Source: Clostridia bacterium (GTDB lineage Bacteria > Bacillota_A > Clostridia > Oscillospirales > CAG-272). From it: DNA of 64,000 nt. Position numbers and translations under genes: made by a program. The notes below the pieces were generated by a model. That model worked only from the letters and a program-made list of their open reading frames with translations. It did not search any database and was not told where the DNA came from. Location: contig JAFSUU010000138.1 of assembly GCA_017445115.1 (NCBI GenBank), forward strand, positions 52,270 through 116,269. The letters are read 5' to 3'. Shown here in pieces: positions 25,906-33,202 of this stretch; the stretch's first letter is position 1, and every line of letters starts with the position of its first letter.

Positions 25906-26799
25906 ATGAAAAGCAAAATAATGAAGTCGCCGTTCGTGTCGAAGATCGCGCAGACAATAAAGGGAGCGTCGGCGGACAAACTGACGCTTTACGCCGCGCA
26001 GTCGTCGTTTTATCTGTGCGTGTCGGCGATACCGTTCGTGATACTGATACTCTCCCTCTCGCGCCTTGTCGCGCCGTCGCTCGTCGAGGACGTGATCTCG
26101 CTCGCAAGAGGGGCGCTCCCCGGGGGAGCCGCGGAGCTCTTCGACGCAGTTGTGGACAACGTCGCGGAGCGTCCGGCGCTGTCGGTCGTCTCGTTTTCCG
26201 CGCTCGGCCTTATATGGGCGTCGTCAAAAGGACTGAAATCCGTCGTCCGCGGTGTGTCGGCGGTGTATGAAAAAAAGACCGGAGGCACGGTCTTCACAAG
26301 GGCGGCGCGCGCCGCGGTATATACCGCGCTTTTTGTCGTAGTCATGACGGCGACTCTCGTCGTGCTCGTCTTCGGCAAGTACGTCGGCGACGCGATGAAG
26401 TCGAATCTCGGGGAGATACCCGCGTTCGTGAGATATAAGGAGCTGATCTCGTTCGTCGTGCTGACCGCGCTTTTCTCACTCGTCTATTTCCTCGTCTCAA
26501 AGGGCGTCTTCACCGGAAGACTCTTCAAGTGTGAAAAGGTGAAGGGCGCGAGGTTCAGAGACGAATTACCCGGCGCCGCCGTCGCCGCGGCGGGCTGGAT
26601 CCTCTTCTCGCTCGCGTACAGCGCGTATTTCGACTCTGTTCCGAGGTTCTCATACCTTTACGGAAGCCTCGCCGCGATAGTGTTCCTCATGCTCTGGCTC
26701 TATTTCTGTATACTCATCTTCCTCGTCGGCGCAGAGATAAACAAGGCGCTGCGCTCAAAAAAACAACTGTTACCACTTGAAATTCCGCCTGAAATGTGA
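25906..26799 (+). CDS. YihY/BrkB (virulence factor BrkB) family membrane protein
   Basis: 297 residues. The family N-terminus (DKLTLYAAQSSFYLCVSAIPFVI) is followed by six or so helices, and the end AAIVFLMLWLYFCILIFLVGAEIN is highly typical. Once called ribonuclease BN, the family is now regarded as integral membrane proteins of uncertain role. TATAAT at 25872 and a GGAGAG ribosome binding site precede it. The -35 element is not clear. Confidence 0.88.
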   Translation: MKSKIMKSPFVSKIAQTIKGASADKLTLYAAQSSFYLCVSAIPFVILILSLSRLVAPSLVEDVISLARGALPGGAAELFDAVVDNVAERPALSVVSFSALGLIWASSKGLKSVVRGVSAVYEKKTGGTVFTRAARAAVYTALFVVVMTATLVVLVFGKYVGDAMKSNLGEIPAFVRYKELISFVVLTALFSLVYFLVSKGVFTGRLFKCEKVKGARFRDELPGAAVAAAGWILFSLAYSAYFDSVPRFSYLYGSLAAIVFLMLWLYFCILIFLVGAEINKALRSKKQLLPLEIPPEM

Positions 26800-26837
26800 A
26801 ATACTGAAATAAAGGATAAAATATTTTTGAAGATCCG

Positions 26838-26866
26838 CTGCCAGAATGAATTTCGGCGCGTATAAA
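26838..26866 (+). promoter_or_regulatory. conserved promoter of the GG-leader peptide, locus 1
   Basis: CTGCCA (26838-26843), a 17-base spacer, TATAAA (26861-26866), with TTTTTGAA twelve bases upstream of the -35 core. The same elements at the same spacing stand before the peptide array at 50741-50769. Confidence 0.7.
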
Positions 26867-26916
26867 CAAGTGAAAGCAAACGAAACAAATTCAGAGAACC
26901 TGAAAGGATAGGAAAA

Positions 26917-27117
26917 ATGGAAAACGAAAAGAAAAATGTACAAGAAGTGCTTACGGACGAACAGACAAATGAAGCCTCCGGCGGATTATTGACAGATCCA
27001 ACCAAGATATCCCGCCCCAGAAAATGCGCAAATCCTAATTGCAATAATATGGTTCTGGGAGATTCTAAGACTCCTTATTGCAGCAAGTGTCAGAGAAGCG
27101 TGAGGATCTTTATCTGA
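26917..27117 (+). CDS. GG-leader zinc-ribbon peptide, orphan copy
   Basis: 66 residues after AAAGGA. The N-terminal leader is acidic and ends in a double glycine (LTDEQTNEASGG, cut expected after residue 23). The core is basic and carries CANPNC...YCSKC, a C-x4-C-x12-C-x2-C spacing. It shares the leader design, the cysteine pattern and the promoter with the seven-gene array at 50810-52627. Double-glycine leaders normally direct peptides to a C39-peptidase ABC exporter. None is nearby. The core resembles a small zinc ribbon more than a bacteriocin. The function is unknown. Confidence 0.75.
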   Translation: MENEKKNVQEVLTDEQTNEASGGLLTDPTKISRPRKCANPNCNNMVLGDSKTPYCSKCQRSVRIFI

Positions 27118-27141
27118 TCGGAAATGAATATAAAATCGCTG

Positions 27142-27173
27142 CCCGTAAAACTTCGCGCTTGAAGTTTTACGGG
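27142..27173 (+). terminator. hairpin after the orphan peptide
   Basis: A perfect 13-base stem CCCGTAAAACTTC / GAAGTTTTACGGG with a 6-base loop, 24 bases after the stop. No U-run follows directly, and a second hairpin comes next. Confidence 0.55.
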
Positions 27174-27177
27174 GATC

Positions 27178-27211
27178 AAAAAGGGGGGACTTTGAAAAAG
27201 TCCCCCTTTAA
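27178..27211. terminator. convergent terminator hairpin
   Basis: AAAGGGGGGACTT-tgaa-AAAGTCCCCCTTT, between the peptide gene (plus) and the YhcH gene (minus), 19 bases from the latter's stop. It resembles a shortened GCGGGGA-type palindrome. Confidence 0.6.
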
Positions 27212-27229
27212 CTGTGCAATTTTAGTCTT

Positions 27230-27685
27230 TCACTTCTCCACCGGGATCTTGAAGACTATCTTCTTGACCTTTGCGGCGTCGCGGAACATGCCGGGACGGT
27301 GGATATCGCAGGGCGCGAAGTAAGCGAAGCAGCCCTCGTCAAAGTCGAGCGAGAGCTTCGTTTTGCCGACCGTCATCGTGCCGAGAAAATCGTATTCATC
27401 GCTGTAGTCGGAAGCGTTCGTCAGCTCGTCGAGCGGCATCCACTCGATCTTCTCGTTGCCGCGGTGCAGATACTGAAGGTCTGCGTACTTCCTGTGCGCC
27501 TCGAACGCGAACTCCTCTTTCGAGGGCTCGTACTCGGAGACGTTCGCGAAAATGCCCTCGGGAAGCGGATAGCTGCCCGGCTCGAGCGCGTCGACGTCGG
27601 TCTTCTTGAGATAGTCGGCGACTGTCTTGAAACGGCTGTCGAACGGGAGATAGAATTCAAGGTTTGCGATCTTGTCGAAAATCAT
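27230..27685 (-). CDS. YhcH/YjgK/YiaL family protein
   Basis: 151 residues, the normal length for this cupin-like (DUF386) family. Typical parts are visible: FAFEAHRKYADLQYLHRGNE with the likely metal-binding His residues, and CFAYFAPCDIHRPGMF near the C-terminus. Relatives include the biofilm-linked TabA and EbgC. They are thought to bind or change sugar or sialic-acid-type ligands. It is followed by a hairpin and is separated by only 32 bases from the Gld-type operon, so it could be its last gene. Confidence 0.85.
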   Translation of the reverse strand: MIFDKIANLEFYLPFDSRFKTVADYLKKTDVDALEPGSYPLPEGIFANVSEYEPSKEEFAFEAHRKYADLQYLHRGNEKIEWMPLDELTNASDYSDEYDFLGTMTVGKTKLSLDFDEGCFAYFAPCDIHRPGMFRDAAKVKKIVFKIPVEK

Positions 27686-27717
27686 TTTGTGATCCTTCTT
27701 TCGTATATTAATAATAA

Positions 27718-28263
27718 TTATTCTTCCGATTCTTCATCGGGGACAGTCAGTGTCTCCCGAGTCTCGTTGAACGCCGAGAGGATAGAACTGTCGGCGAGAT
27801 AGATCTTTCCGCTTCCGGCTTCCTTCACGTAAACGCCGCCGACCGCCTCGTTTTCGTCACCGAACGTCAGCGTGTAAACGATACCGTTTTTGTACTCGCA
27901 CGTCACGGTGAGAGACGGGGACGAAAAGCCGTAGTCGTCCTCGTTTCCGCCCGTGATCTCCTGCTTCGGCTCGAACGACGTCACGGCTGACGCCATGTTG
28001 TTCACGTAAGCGTAGTAGATGGACGTCGTAGGCGCGTCTGCAAAATTCCAGATGTCGTTCGCGTCTTTGAGAAAGGAGAGCGAAATGTCGCCTTTTTCAA
28101 AAGAGAGTGAGATCATTTCGTCTTTGTCGCGATCGTTCAGAACGACAGACGAAGATGCATCCTCTTCTTTGCCGGAGTTCGACGTCATGAACAGATAGGC
28201 CGAAATGAAAGCCGCGAGGACGAGCGCCACTATCACGCAGGCGATGATCGCTTTTTTTGTCAC
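27718..28263 (-). CDS. short DUF4340-like membrane-anchored protein
   Basis: 181 residues: one N-terminal helix (residues 5-27), then an extracytoplasmic domain with GDISLSFLKDANDIWNFADA, YAYVNNMASAV and YTLTFGDENEAVGGVYV, which resembles one repeat of the DUF4340 fold. Full members of that family are usually clearly longer, so this looks like a one-repeat version. It follows the GldG-like gene by six bases. The known arrangement ATPase-permease-GldG-DUF4340 supports the assignment. Confidence 0.7.
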   Translation of the reverse strand: MTKKAIIACVIVALVLAAFISAYLFMTSNSGKEEDASSSVVLNDRDKDEMISLSFEKGDISLSFLKDANDIWNFADAPTTSIYYAYVNNMASAVTSFEPKQEITGGNEDDYGFSSPSLTVTCEYKNGIVYTLTFGDENEAVGGVYVKEAGSGKIYLADSSILSAFNETRETLTVPDEESEE

Positions 28264-28269
28264 GGCTCC

Positions 28270-29748
28270 TCACCTCTTTCTGCGGCGGACGTACCATACG
28301 GCAAAGCCCGCGCCGAGCGCGGCGACCGGTATCACGCCGATGAATATCGCGCGCCACGTGCTGACGGACGCCTCGGTCAGCTCAAGTCTCGACGTAGAGA
28401 TCACCTTCGGTGAGACTGTCTCGTTCGCGCTTCCGCTGCACGTCCAGCTGAGGATCGCTTTGAAGAGCGTGGAGTTGCCGCCGTAGTCGAGCGACTGATC
28501 GTAGATCGCGGGAGTCGGGAACCAGACGAACTTTCCGTCTCCTTTTTCCGACGCCGCGGCGACGTTGAACGGACCGTCCGTGTCGCCGTCCTCTTTTTCA
28601 AGCGTCTTGACAGCGTCAAGATCGCTCTTTAAGTAGGATTCGGACGAGGTCGTAAGGAGCGGATAGAATATGCCGTCGAAGTCCTCCGCCTCTTCTATCG
28701 CGTGAGCGTATGTCAGAGCGTACGTCAGACCGTCGTCGTTCCAAAGCTCCTCGGGAGCCGAAGCGGAGAGCGACGGGATGACGTTGTACTGATACGACCT
28801 GTAATAGCGCGACGAACCCTCGAACACCATGCCGTCCGCGGACTTCATACCGCACGCGGCGGCAAGGGAAGCAAGATTCGGCTCGGCGCCGTTCTGATAG
28901 TATTCAACGTAGGTCACGAGAAGTATAGCGCCGCCGTTATTGTAATAATTTATAAGCGTGTCGGCTTCCGATTTGTCGATGTCCTTCTTCGGGTAGTTTA
29001 TGATTATCAGCGAGCAGTCGGCGGGAACCGCGCCGTCTCCCGTCAGAAGCGAGAGCGTGTCGGTGTCGATGTTCGCGTCGTCAATGTACGACGAGAACGT
29101 GCCGGTTATCGACTGTTCACCGTGTCCGGAGAGGAAGTAGATCTTCTCGTTTGCGTCCGACGTCACGTAACTTATCGCCGAGGTCAGATTCGTCTCGCCG
29201 GTGAAGATATACGTCGCGTCTATCCCCTGACCGTAGTACATATAGTAGAATTCGTACATCTGACGGTATTCCGAGTACGTCATACGCCCCTCGGTCGTCT
29301 CGTACATGAACCACTCGTCGGCGGGGATCACGCGGCATTTCTCGCCGCAGACCACGAGCGCGGAGCCTGAGTAGACCGTCTCGTCGGTGTAAGTCTTTGT
29401 GAAGTTCGGCTTTACCGCCGGATCGATCACTTCATAGCTGACGCGGCTTGATGAGCCCGCGTACTGCTCGATGAGCCCGAGCGTCTTTTCGATCTCATCG
29501 GAATCTTCGCCGGACTGAAGGATGAAGTAGATCTTCACGTCACGGTCGAGACTGTCGAGAATCGCTTTCGTCGTCTCGCCGACGGTGTAGATCTGATCGC
29601 GCGACGTGTCGAGGATACGCGCGCTCTCGGGGATCGCTCCGACGAGAAGATTCAGCGCGATGACCGCCGCGAGAACGAGCGCGGCGAGGATGACCGCGAC
29701 GCCGCCCGCTTTGAAGTTCTTTACCTTTTTGATCTTAAACAATTTCAT
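28270..29748 (-). CDS. GldG-like ABC transporter auxiliary protein
   Basis: 492 residues with one helix at each end (about 18-38 and 460-482) around a large outer domain. Visible parts are LDTSRDQIYTVGETTKAILDSLDRDVKIYF near the N-terminus (quoted in part: YTVGETTKAILDSL), EKIYFLSGHGEQSI and DCSLIIINYPKKDI. These are typical for the GldG/ABC_transp_aux family associated with ABC-2 transporters. The role of these systems outside gliding bacteria is not established. It lies between the permease and the DUF4340-like gene with short gaps. Confidence 0.85.
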   Translation of the reverse strand: MKLFKIKKVKNFKAGGVAVILAALVLAAVIALNLLVGAIPESARILDTSRDQIYTVGETTKAILDSLDRDVKIYFILQSGEDSDEIEKTLGLIEQYAGSSSRVSYEVIDPAVKPNFTKTYTDETVYSGSALVVCGEKCRVIPADEWFMYETTEGRMTYSEYRQMYEFYYMYYGQGIDATYIFTGETNLTSAISYVTSDANEKIYFLSGHGEQSITGTFSSYIDDANIDTDTLSLLTGDGAVPADCSLIIINYPKKDIDKSEADTLINYYNNGGAILLVTYVEYYQNGAEPNLASLAAACGMKSADGMVFEGSSRYYRSYQYNVIPSLSASAPEELWNDDGLTYALTYAHAIEEAEDFDGIFYPLLTTSSESYLKSDLDAVKTLEKEDGDTDGPFNVAAASEKGDGKFVWFPTPAIYDQSLDYGGNSTLFKAILSWTCSGSANETVSPKVISTSRLELTEASVSTWRAIFIGVIPVAALGAGFAVWYVRRRKR

Positions 29749-29760
29749 CGTCGCGCCTCC

Positions 29761-30624
29761 TTAATTCCAGCGCCTTTTCTCAACCGACAGCGCGGTGAGG
29801 AAAAGGAAGAGGGCGGTGATGCTTATATAATATATTATAGCCGCTATGTCAAGCCTGCCGTAGAAAAACTCGTTCATACGCTCGAAAATGCTGATCCCGT
29901 TCAGCAGTTTCGCCGCAAGCCCTTCAAGCGCGGTCCTGTTTATCGCGTACGCGGCAACGGAGGCGACAACGCCGGCTCCGAGGACCGCCGCGGTCACAGC
30001 GGCGCTCTTCGAGATCACCCACGAAATGCCGGCGGCAAGACATGAGAGGATCACGAGGAAGAGAAGGGAGAACGACGACGTCGTCGGAAGACTCTCGGAA
30101 AGAGACGGCAGGAAGAACAGCAGGATTATCGCGCCGAGTGAAACTATCGCGGCGATCACCTGGCTGTCGGTCAGCGATGAGATGAAAATACCTATCGCAA
30201 TCAGTGCCGCGCCCGCGAGGAAATACGCGAACAGAGAAGAGTACGCGGTGTTGAGATAGACCTCGCCGAACTTCGACAGTGCGAGCGGGTAAAGCGCGAC
30301 TACCGCCGTCGGGATCGCAAAGACCGCGAGCGCCGAGAGGTATTTCGCGACTACCGTCGACGCGGTGCCGACCGGAAGCGAGTAGAGAAGTTTGTCCGCG
30401 CCGCGGTGACGCTCTTCCGCGAAAGTCCGCATCGTGAGAAGCGGGAGGGCGAGGAGCGAGAGGAACGAAGCGGACGAGATCACGTATTCAAATTCGGAAT
30501 ACGACCTTTCGAGGCAGTACAGCGTCGTGTAGATGCCGTACCACAGAAGCACGAAGGCGATGAAGATGGGGCCTGTCATCGAGCGCATCGAGCTTTTGAA
30601 TTCTTTTCCGAAGATCGCGCTCAT
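29761..30624 (-). CDS. ABC-2 type permease (GldF-like)
   Basis: 287 residues with six hydrophobic segments. The N-terminal MSAIFGKEFKSSMRSMTGPI and the MRTFAEERHRGADKLLYSLP loop are typical of ABC-2/NosY/GldF permeases. The start overlaps the stop of the ATPase gene by four bases (ATGA), so translation is probably coupled. The substrate is unknown. Confidence 0.88.
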   Translation of the reverse strand: MSAIFGKEFKSSMRSMTGPIFIAFVLLWYGIYTTLYCLERSYSEFEYVISSASFLSLLALPLLTMRTFAEERHRGADKLLYSLPVGTASTVVAKYLSALAVFAIPTAVVALYPLALSKFGEVYLNTAYSSLFAYFLAGAALIAIGIFISSLTDSQVIAAIVSLGAIILLFFLPSLSESLPTTSSFSLLFLVILSCLAAGISWVISKSAAVTAAVLGAGVVASVAAYAINRTALEGLAAKLLNGISIFERMNEFFYGRLDIAAIIYYISITALFLFLTALSVEKRRWN

Positions 30625-31760
30625 TTGCCTTTCCCTCCTTCGTCTTCTTTTTCTTCATCGTCTGTTTCAGCGGAGTCAGACGGCGAGTCCTCTTTTTCGT
30701 CCGACTCGCTTTCGTCTTCTCCGGCTTCTTCTTCGCCGAAGAGAGGAGAGTACGACGAGTCCTCCACGGACGTGACGCCGACCGGAATTTCGGCGACTTT
30801 GCCTTCTTTTTCAAGCGCTTCTTTTTCGGCGCGGCGGTTCGCCGCGTCTTCCGTAAGCCTGATGAAGAGTTCCTCAAGGGATTCACCGGAGAGCGACAGC
30901 TCGCGAAGAACGATGCCGCGTTCCGACGCGGCGCGGAAGATATCTTCTCTCGGATCGAAGCCGGTCTCACATTCGAGCACGGCGCGGGAGTATTCTCCGT
31001 CGTCCTCGCACGAGACGATATTCGCGCCTTCGACCGACGAGAGAGCTTCTTCAAGAGCGGACGCGCCGCAATGAGCTTCTACCGTCACCCTGGACGCGGA
31101 ATCTCCTTCGAGTTCTTTCGCGGTGCCGGATGCGACGACTTCGCCGCACGCGATGATTATAATGTAATCACAGACCGCGGTGATCTCCTGAAGGATGTGG
31201 CTCGAAAGGATGACGCCGTGCTCGCGTCCGAGTTCGTTGATAAGACTTCTGATCTCGATGATCTGCTTCGGGTCGAGACCGACCGTCGGCTCGTCGAGAA
31301 TGACGTACTCGGGATCCCCGATCAGCGCCGAGGCGATACCCACGCGCTGGCAGTAGCCTTTTGAGAGATATTTGATGAGACGGTCGCCCACGTCCGTCAC
31401 GCCGCAGAGGGCAGCCACGCGCCTTGCCTCGGCGTCGGCGTCGCCTTTGAATTTCTTTGCTTTCGCCACGAATCTCAAAAATTCGAACGGCGTCATGTCG
31501 GGGTAGAGCGGCGGTATCTCGGGCAGATAGCCGATCTTCCGCTTCGCGTCGGCGGCTTTCTCGTAAATGTCGAAACCGTCGACGGTGACTTTGCCGCCCG
31601 AGCTTTCAAGGCACCCGGTCATGATGTTCATGGTTGTCGATTTTCCCGCGCCGTTCGGGCCGAGAAGCCCGTAAACGCGTCCGCGCTCGATGTTGAACGA
31701 TACGTTCGAGATCGCGTTACGCGAACCGTAGGATTTCGACAGGTCTTTAACTTCTATCAA
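30621..31760 (-). CDS. ABC transporter ATP-binding protein (GldA-like) with acidic tail
   Basis: 379 residues. Walker A GPNGAGKSTTMNIMTG, the signature loop YLSKGYCQRVGIASALIG (LSKGY in place of LSGGQ, as in the GldA/CcmA group), Walker B YVILDEPTVGLDP and the H-loop ILSSHILQEI are all present. Residues about 215-310 form the regulatory C-terminal domain of this group, and the last 60 residues are a low-complexity Glu/Asp/Ser tail unlike most relatives. First gene of the operon. A TATAAT (minus strand) lies near 31797-31802. Confidence 0.92.
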   Translation of the reverse strand: MIEVKDLSKSYGSRNAISNVSFNIERGRVYGLLGPNGAGKSTTMNIMTGCLESSGGKVTVDGFDIYEKAADAKRKIGYLPEIPPLYPDMTPFEFLRFVAKAKKFKGDADAEARRVAALCGVTDVGDRLIKYLSKGYCQRVGIASALIGDPEYVILDEPTVGLDPKQIIEIRSLINELGREHGVILSSHILQEITAVCDYIIIIACGEVVASGTAKELEGDSASRVTVEAHCGASALEEALSSVEGANIVSCEDDGEYSRAVLECETGFDPREDIFRAASERGIVLRELSLSGESLEELFIRLTEDAANRRAEKEALEKEGKVAEIPVGVTSVEDSSYSPLFGEEEAGEDESESDEKEDSPSDSAETDDEEKEDEGGKGK

Positions 31761-31884
31761 AACACGTCCTCCTGATGTAACATTCTTTTACGCATTGTAT
31801 TATAAACCTTCTAAGTGATATTTGTGTGAAGATTGTTTGCTTTTTCGGAAAATATTTGAATTTTAGTTTTTTGTCAAAATCGTG

Positions 31885-31913
31885 TTGCAAAAGTTGAGGG
31901 TATATGCTATAAT
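31885..31913 (+). promoter_or_regulatory. sigma-A promoter of mreB
   Basis: TTGCAA (31885-31890), a 17-base spacer, TATAAT (31908-31913). The start codon at 31980 leaves a leader of about 60 bases with GGGAGAAAAACGGG upstream of the ATG. Confidence 0.75.
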
Positions 31914-31979
31914 ATAAAATACACCACTGTTTTTTGTAGTTGTCGAAATTAATCAGATCGGGAGAAAAACGGGAAAATT

Positions 31980-33005
31980 ATGAGAAAGGACATAGGTATC
32001 GACCTCGGCACAGCGACAGTTCTTGTCTACGTGAAAGGCAAGGGCATCGTTCTTAAAGAGCCGTCCGTCGTCGCCATCGACCGCGACACGGGCAACGTTC
32101 TTAAGATCGGCCGCGAAGCTCAGCAGATGCTTGGGCGTACGCCGGGCAACATAATCGCCATCAGGCCGCTTCGCGACGGTGTTATAAGCCAGTACGAAGT
32201 CACCCTGAGAATGATACAGCACTTCATACGGCGCGCCTGCGGGTCGGTCATCCGTTCCCCGAGAGTCATTATCTGCGTGCCGAGCGGTATCACGGAAGTC
32301 GAGGAGCGCGCGGTCATCGACGCGGCGGTAAAAGCCGGAGCGAAGAAGACCTACCTCATCGAAGAGCCGGTTGCCGCGGCTATCGGCGCCGGGATAGATA
32401 TTTCCACCCCTAACGGACACATGATCGTCGACATCGGCGGCGGCACTACGGATATCGCCGTCATCTCTCTCGGAGGAGTCGTCGTTTCAAAATCTATAAA
32501 AGTCGCCGGAGACAAGTTCGACGAGGCGATAATCAGATACGTAAGGCGTAAGTACAGCGTCGCGATAGGCGAGCGTACCGCCGAAGAAATAAAAGTAAAA
32601 GTCGGCGGAGCGTGGCAGAGAGACGAGCCGAGATACATCGACGTCAAGGGAAGATGCCTCATCCAGGGACTTCCGAAGGTCATAAGGATCTCGTCGGTCG
32701 AAATGCCGGAAGCGCTTGAGGAGCCGATAACCGCGGTCATCGAGGCGGTCTGCAACGTCATCGAAAGAACGCCGCCGGAGCTTATAGGAGACATCCTTTA
32801 CAACGGTATAGTCATGACCGGAGGAGGAAGCCTTCTGTTCGGTCTCGACAGGCTGATCGCGAACGTCACGGGCATCAAGACGAGAGTAGCGAAAAAGGCG
32901 GTCGACTGCGTCGCTATCGGCACAGGGCTTTCGCTCGACCAGCTATCCGTCATTCCCGAAGGTCCGCTCAATATCTCGAGATCGAGACAAAACGGATACT
33001 ATTGA
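31980..33005 (+). CDS. mreB: MreB/Mbl-like actin homologue
   Basis: 341 residues. Actin-fold nucleotide motifs are clear: phosphate 1 GIDLGTATVLVYV, phosphate 2 MIVDIGGGTTDIAVISLGG, and the adenosine motif MTGGGSLLFGLDRLI. EEPVAAAIGAG is also typical. MreB polymers organise cell-wall synthesis along the length of the cell. It is alone here, without mreC and mreD, so an Mbl-type paralogue is as likely as the main mreB. Confidence 0.9.
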   Translation: MRKDIGIDLGTATVLVYVKGKGIVLKEPSVVAIDRDTGNVLKIGREAQQMLGRTPGNIIAIRPLRDGVISQYEVTLRMIQHFIRRACGSVIRSPRVIICVPSGITEVEERAVIDAAVKAGAKKTYLIEEPVAAAIGAGIDISTPNGHMIVDIGGGTTDIAVISLGGVVVSKSIKVAGDKFDEAIIRYVRRKYSVAIGERTAEEIKVKVGGAWQRDEPRYIDVKGRCLIQGLPKVIRISSVEMPEALEEPITAVIEAVCNVIERTPPELIGDILYNGIVMTGGGSLLFGLDRLIANVTGIKTRVAKKAVDCVAIGTGLSLDQLSVIPEGPLNISRSRQNGYY

Positions 33006-33155
33006 GCGATGCTCGCTTCGCCGAGCGATGCTCGCTTCGCTTGACGCATCGCAATGATGTGTTTCGTGACGAGTCACGAAACGTGATGCGGCTGCGCCGT
33101 GATGTGTTGCTTCGCGACGTGATGTTCGCGGCTTCGCCGCGAGTGATATGTTACA
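33006..33155. repeat. palindrome array with GTGATGT linker
   Basis: A direct repeat GAGCGATGCTCGCTTCGC (twice) leads into palindromes separated by a 7-base linker: ATGATGT, GTTTCGTGAC-ga-GTCACGAAAC, GTGATG, CGGC-tgc-GCCG, TGATGT, GTtGCttcGCgAC, GTGATGT, TCGCGGC-ttc-GCCGCGA, GTGATAT. It begins at the mreB stop codon. Confidence 0.8.
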
Positions 33156-33170
33156 ACAGATGAAAAACGT

Positions 33171-33196
33171 ACGCGGGCTTGAAAAAGCCCGCGTAT
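33171..33196. terminator. bidirectional terminator between mreB and the TrkA/RyR gene
   Basis: ACGCGGGCTT-gaaa-AAGCCCGCGT with AT-rich sequence on both sides, seven bases from the stop of the minus-strand gene. Confidence 0.75.
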
Positions 33197-33202
33197 TTAT
33201 TA

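Noticed and set aside
33006..33155. CRISPR array
   Set aside because: The linker-palindrome arrays have constant 7-base words and variable self-complementary units. There are no 24-40 base direct repeats with unique spacers, and no cas genes.
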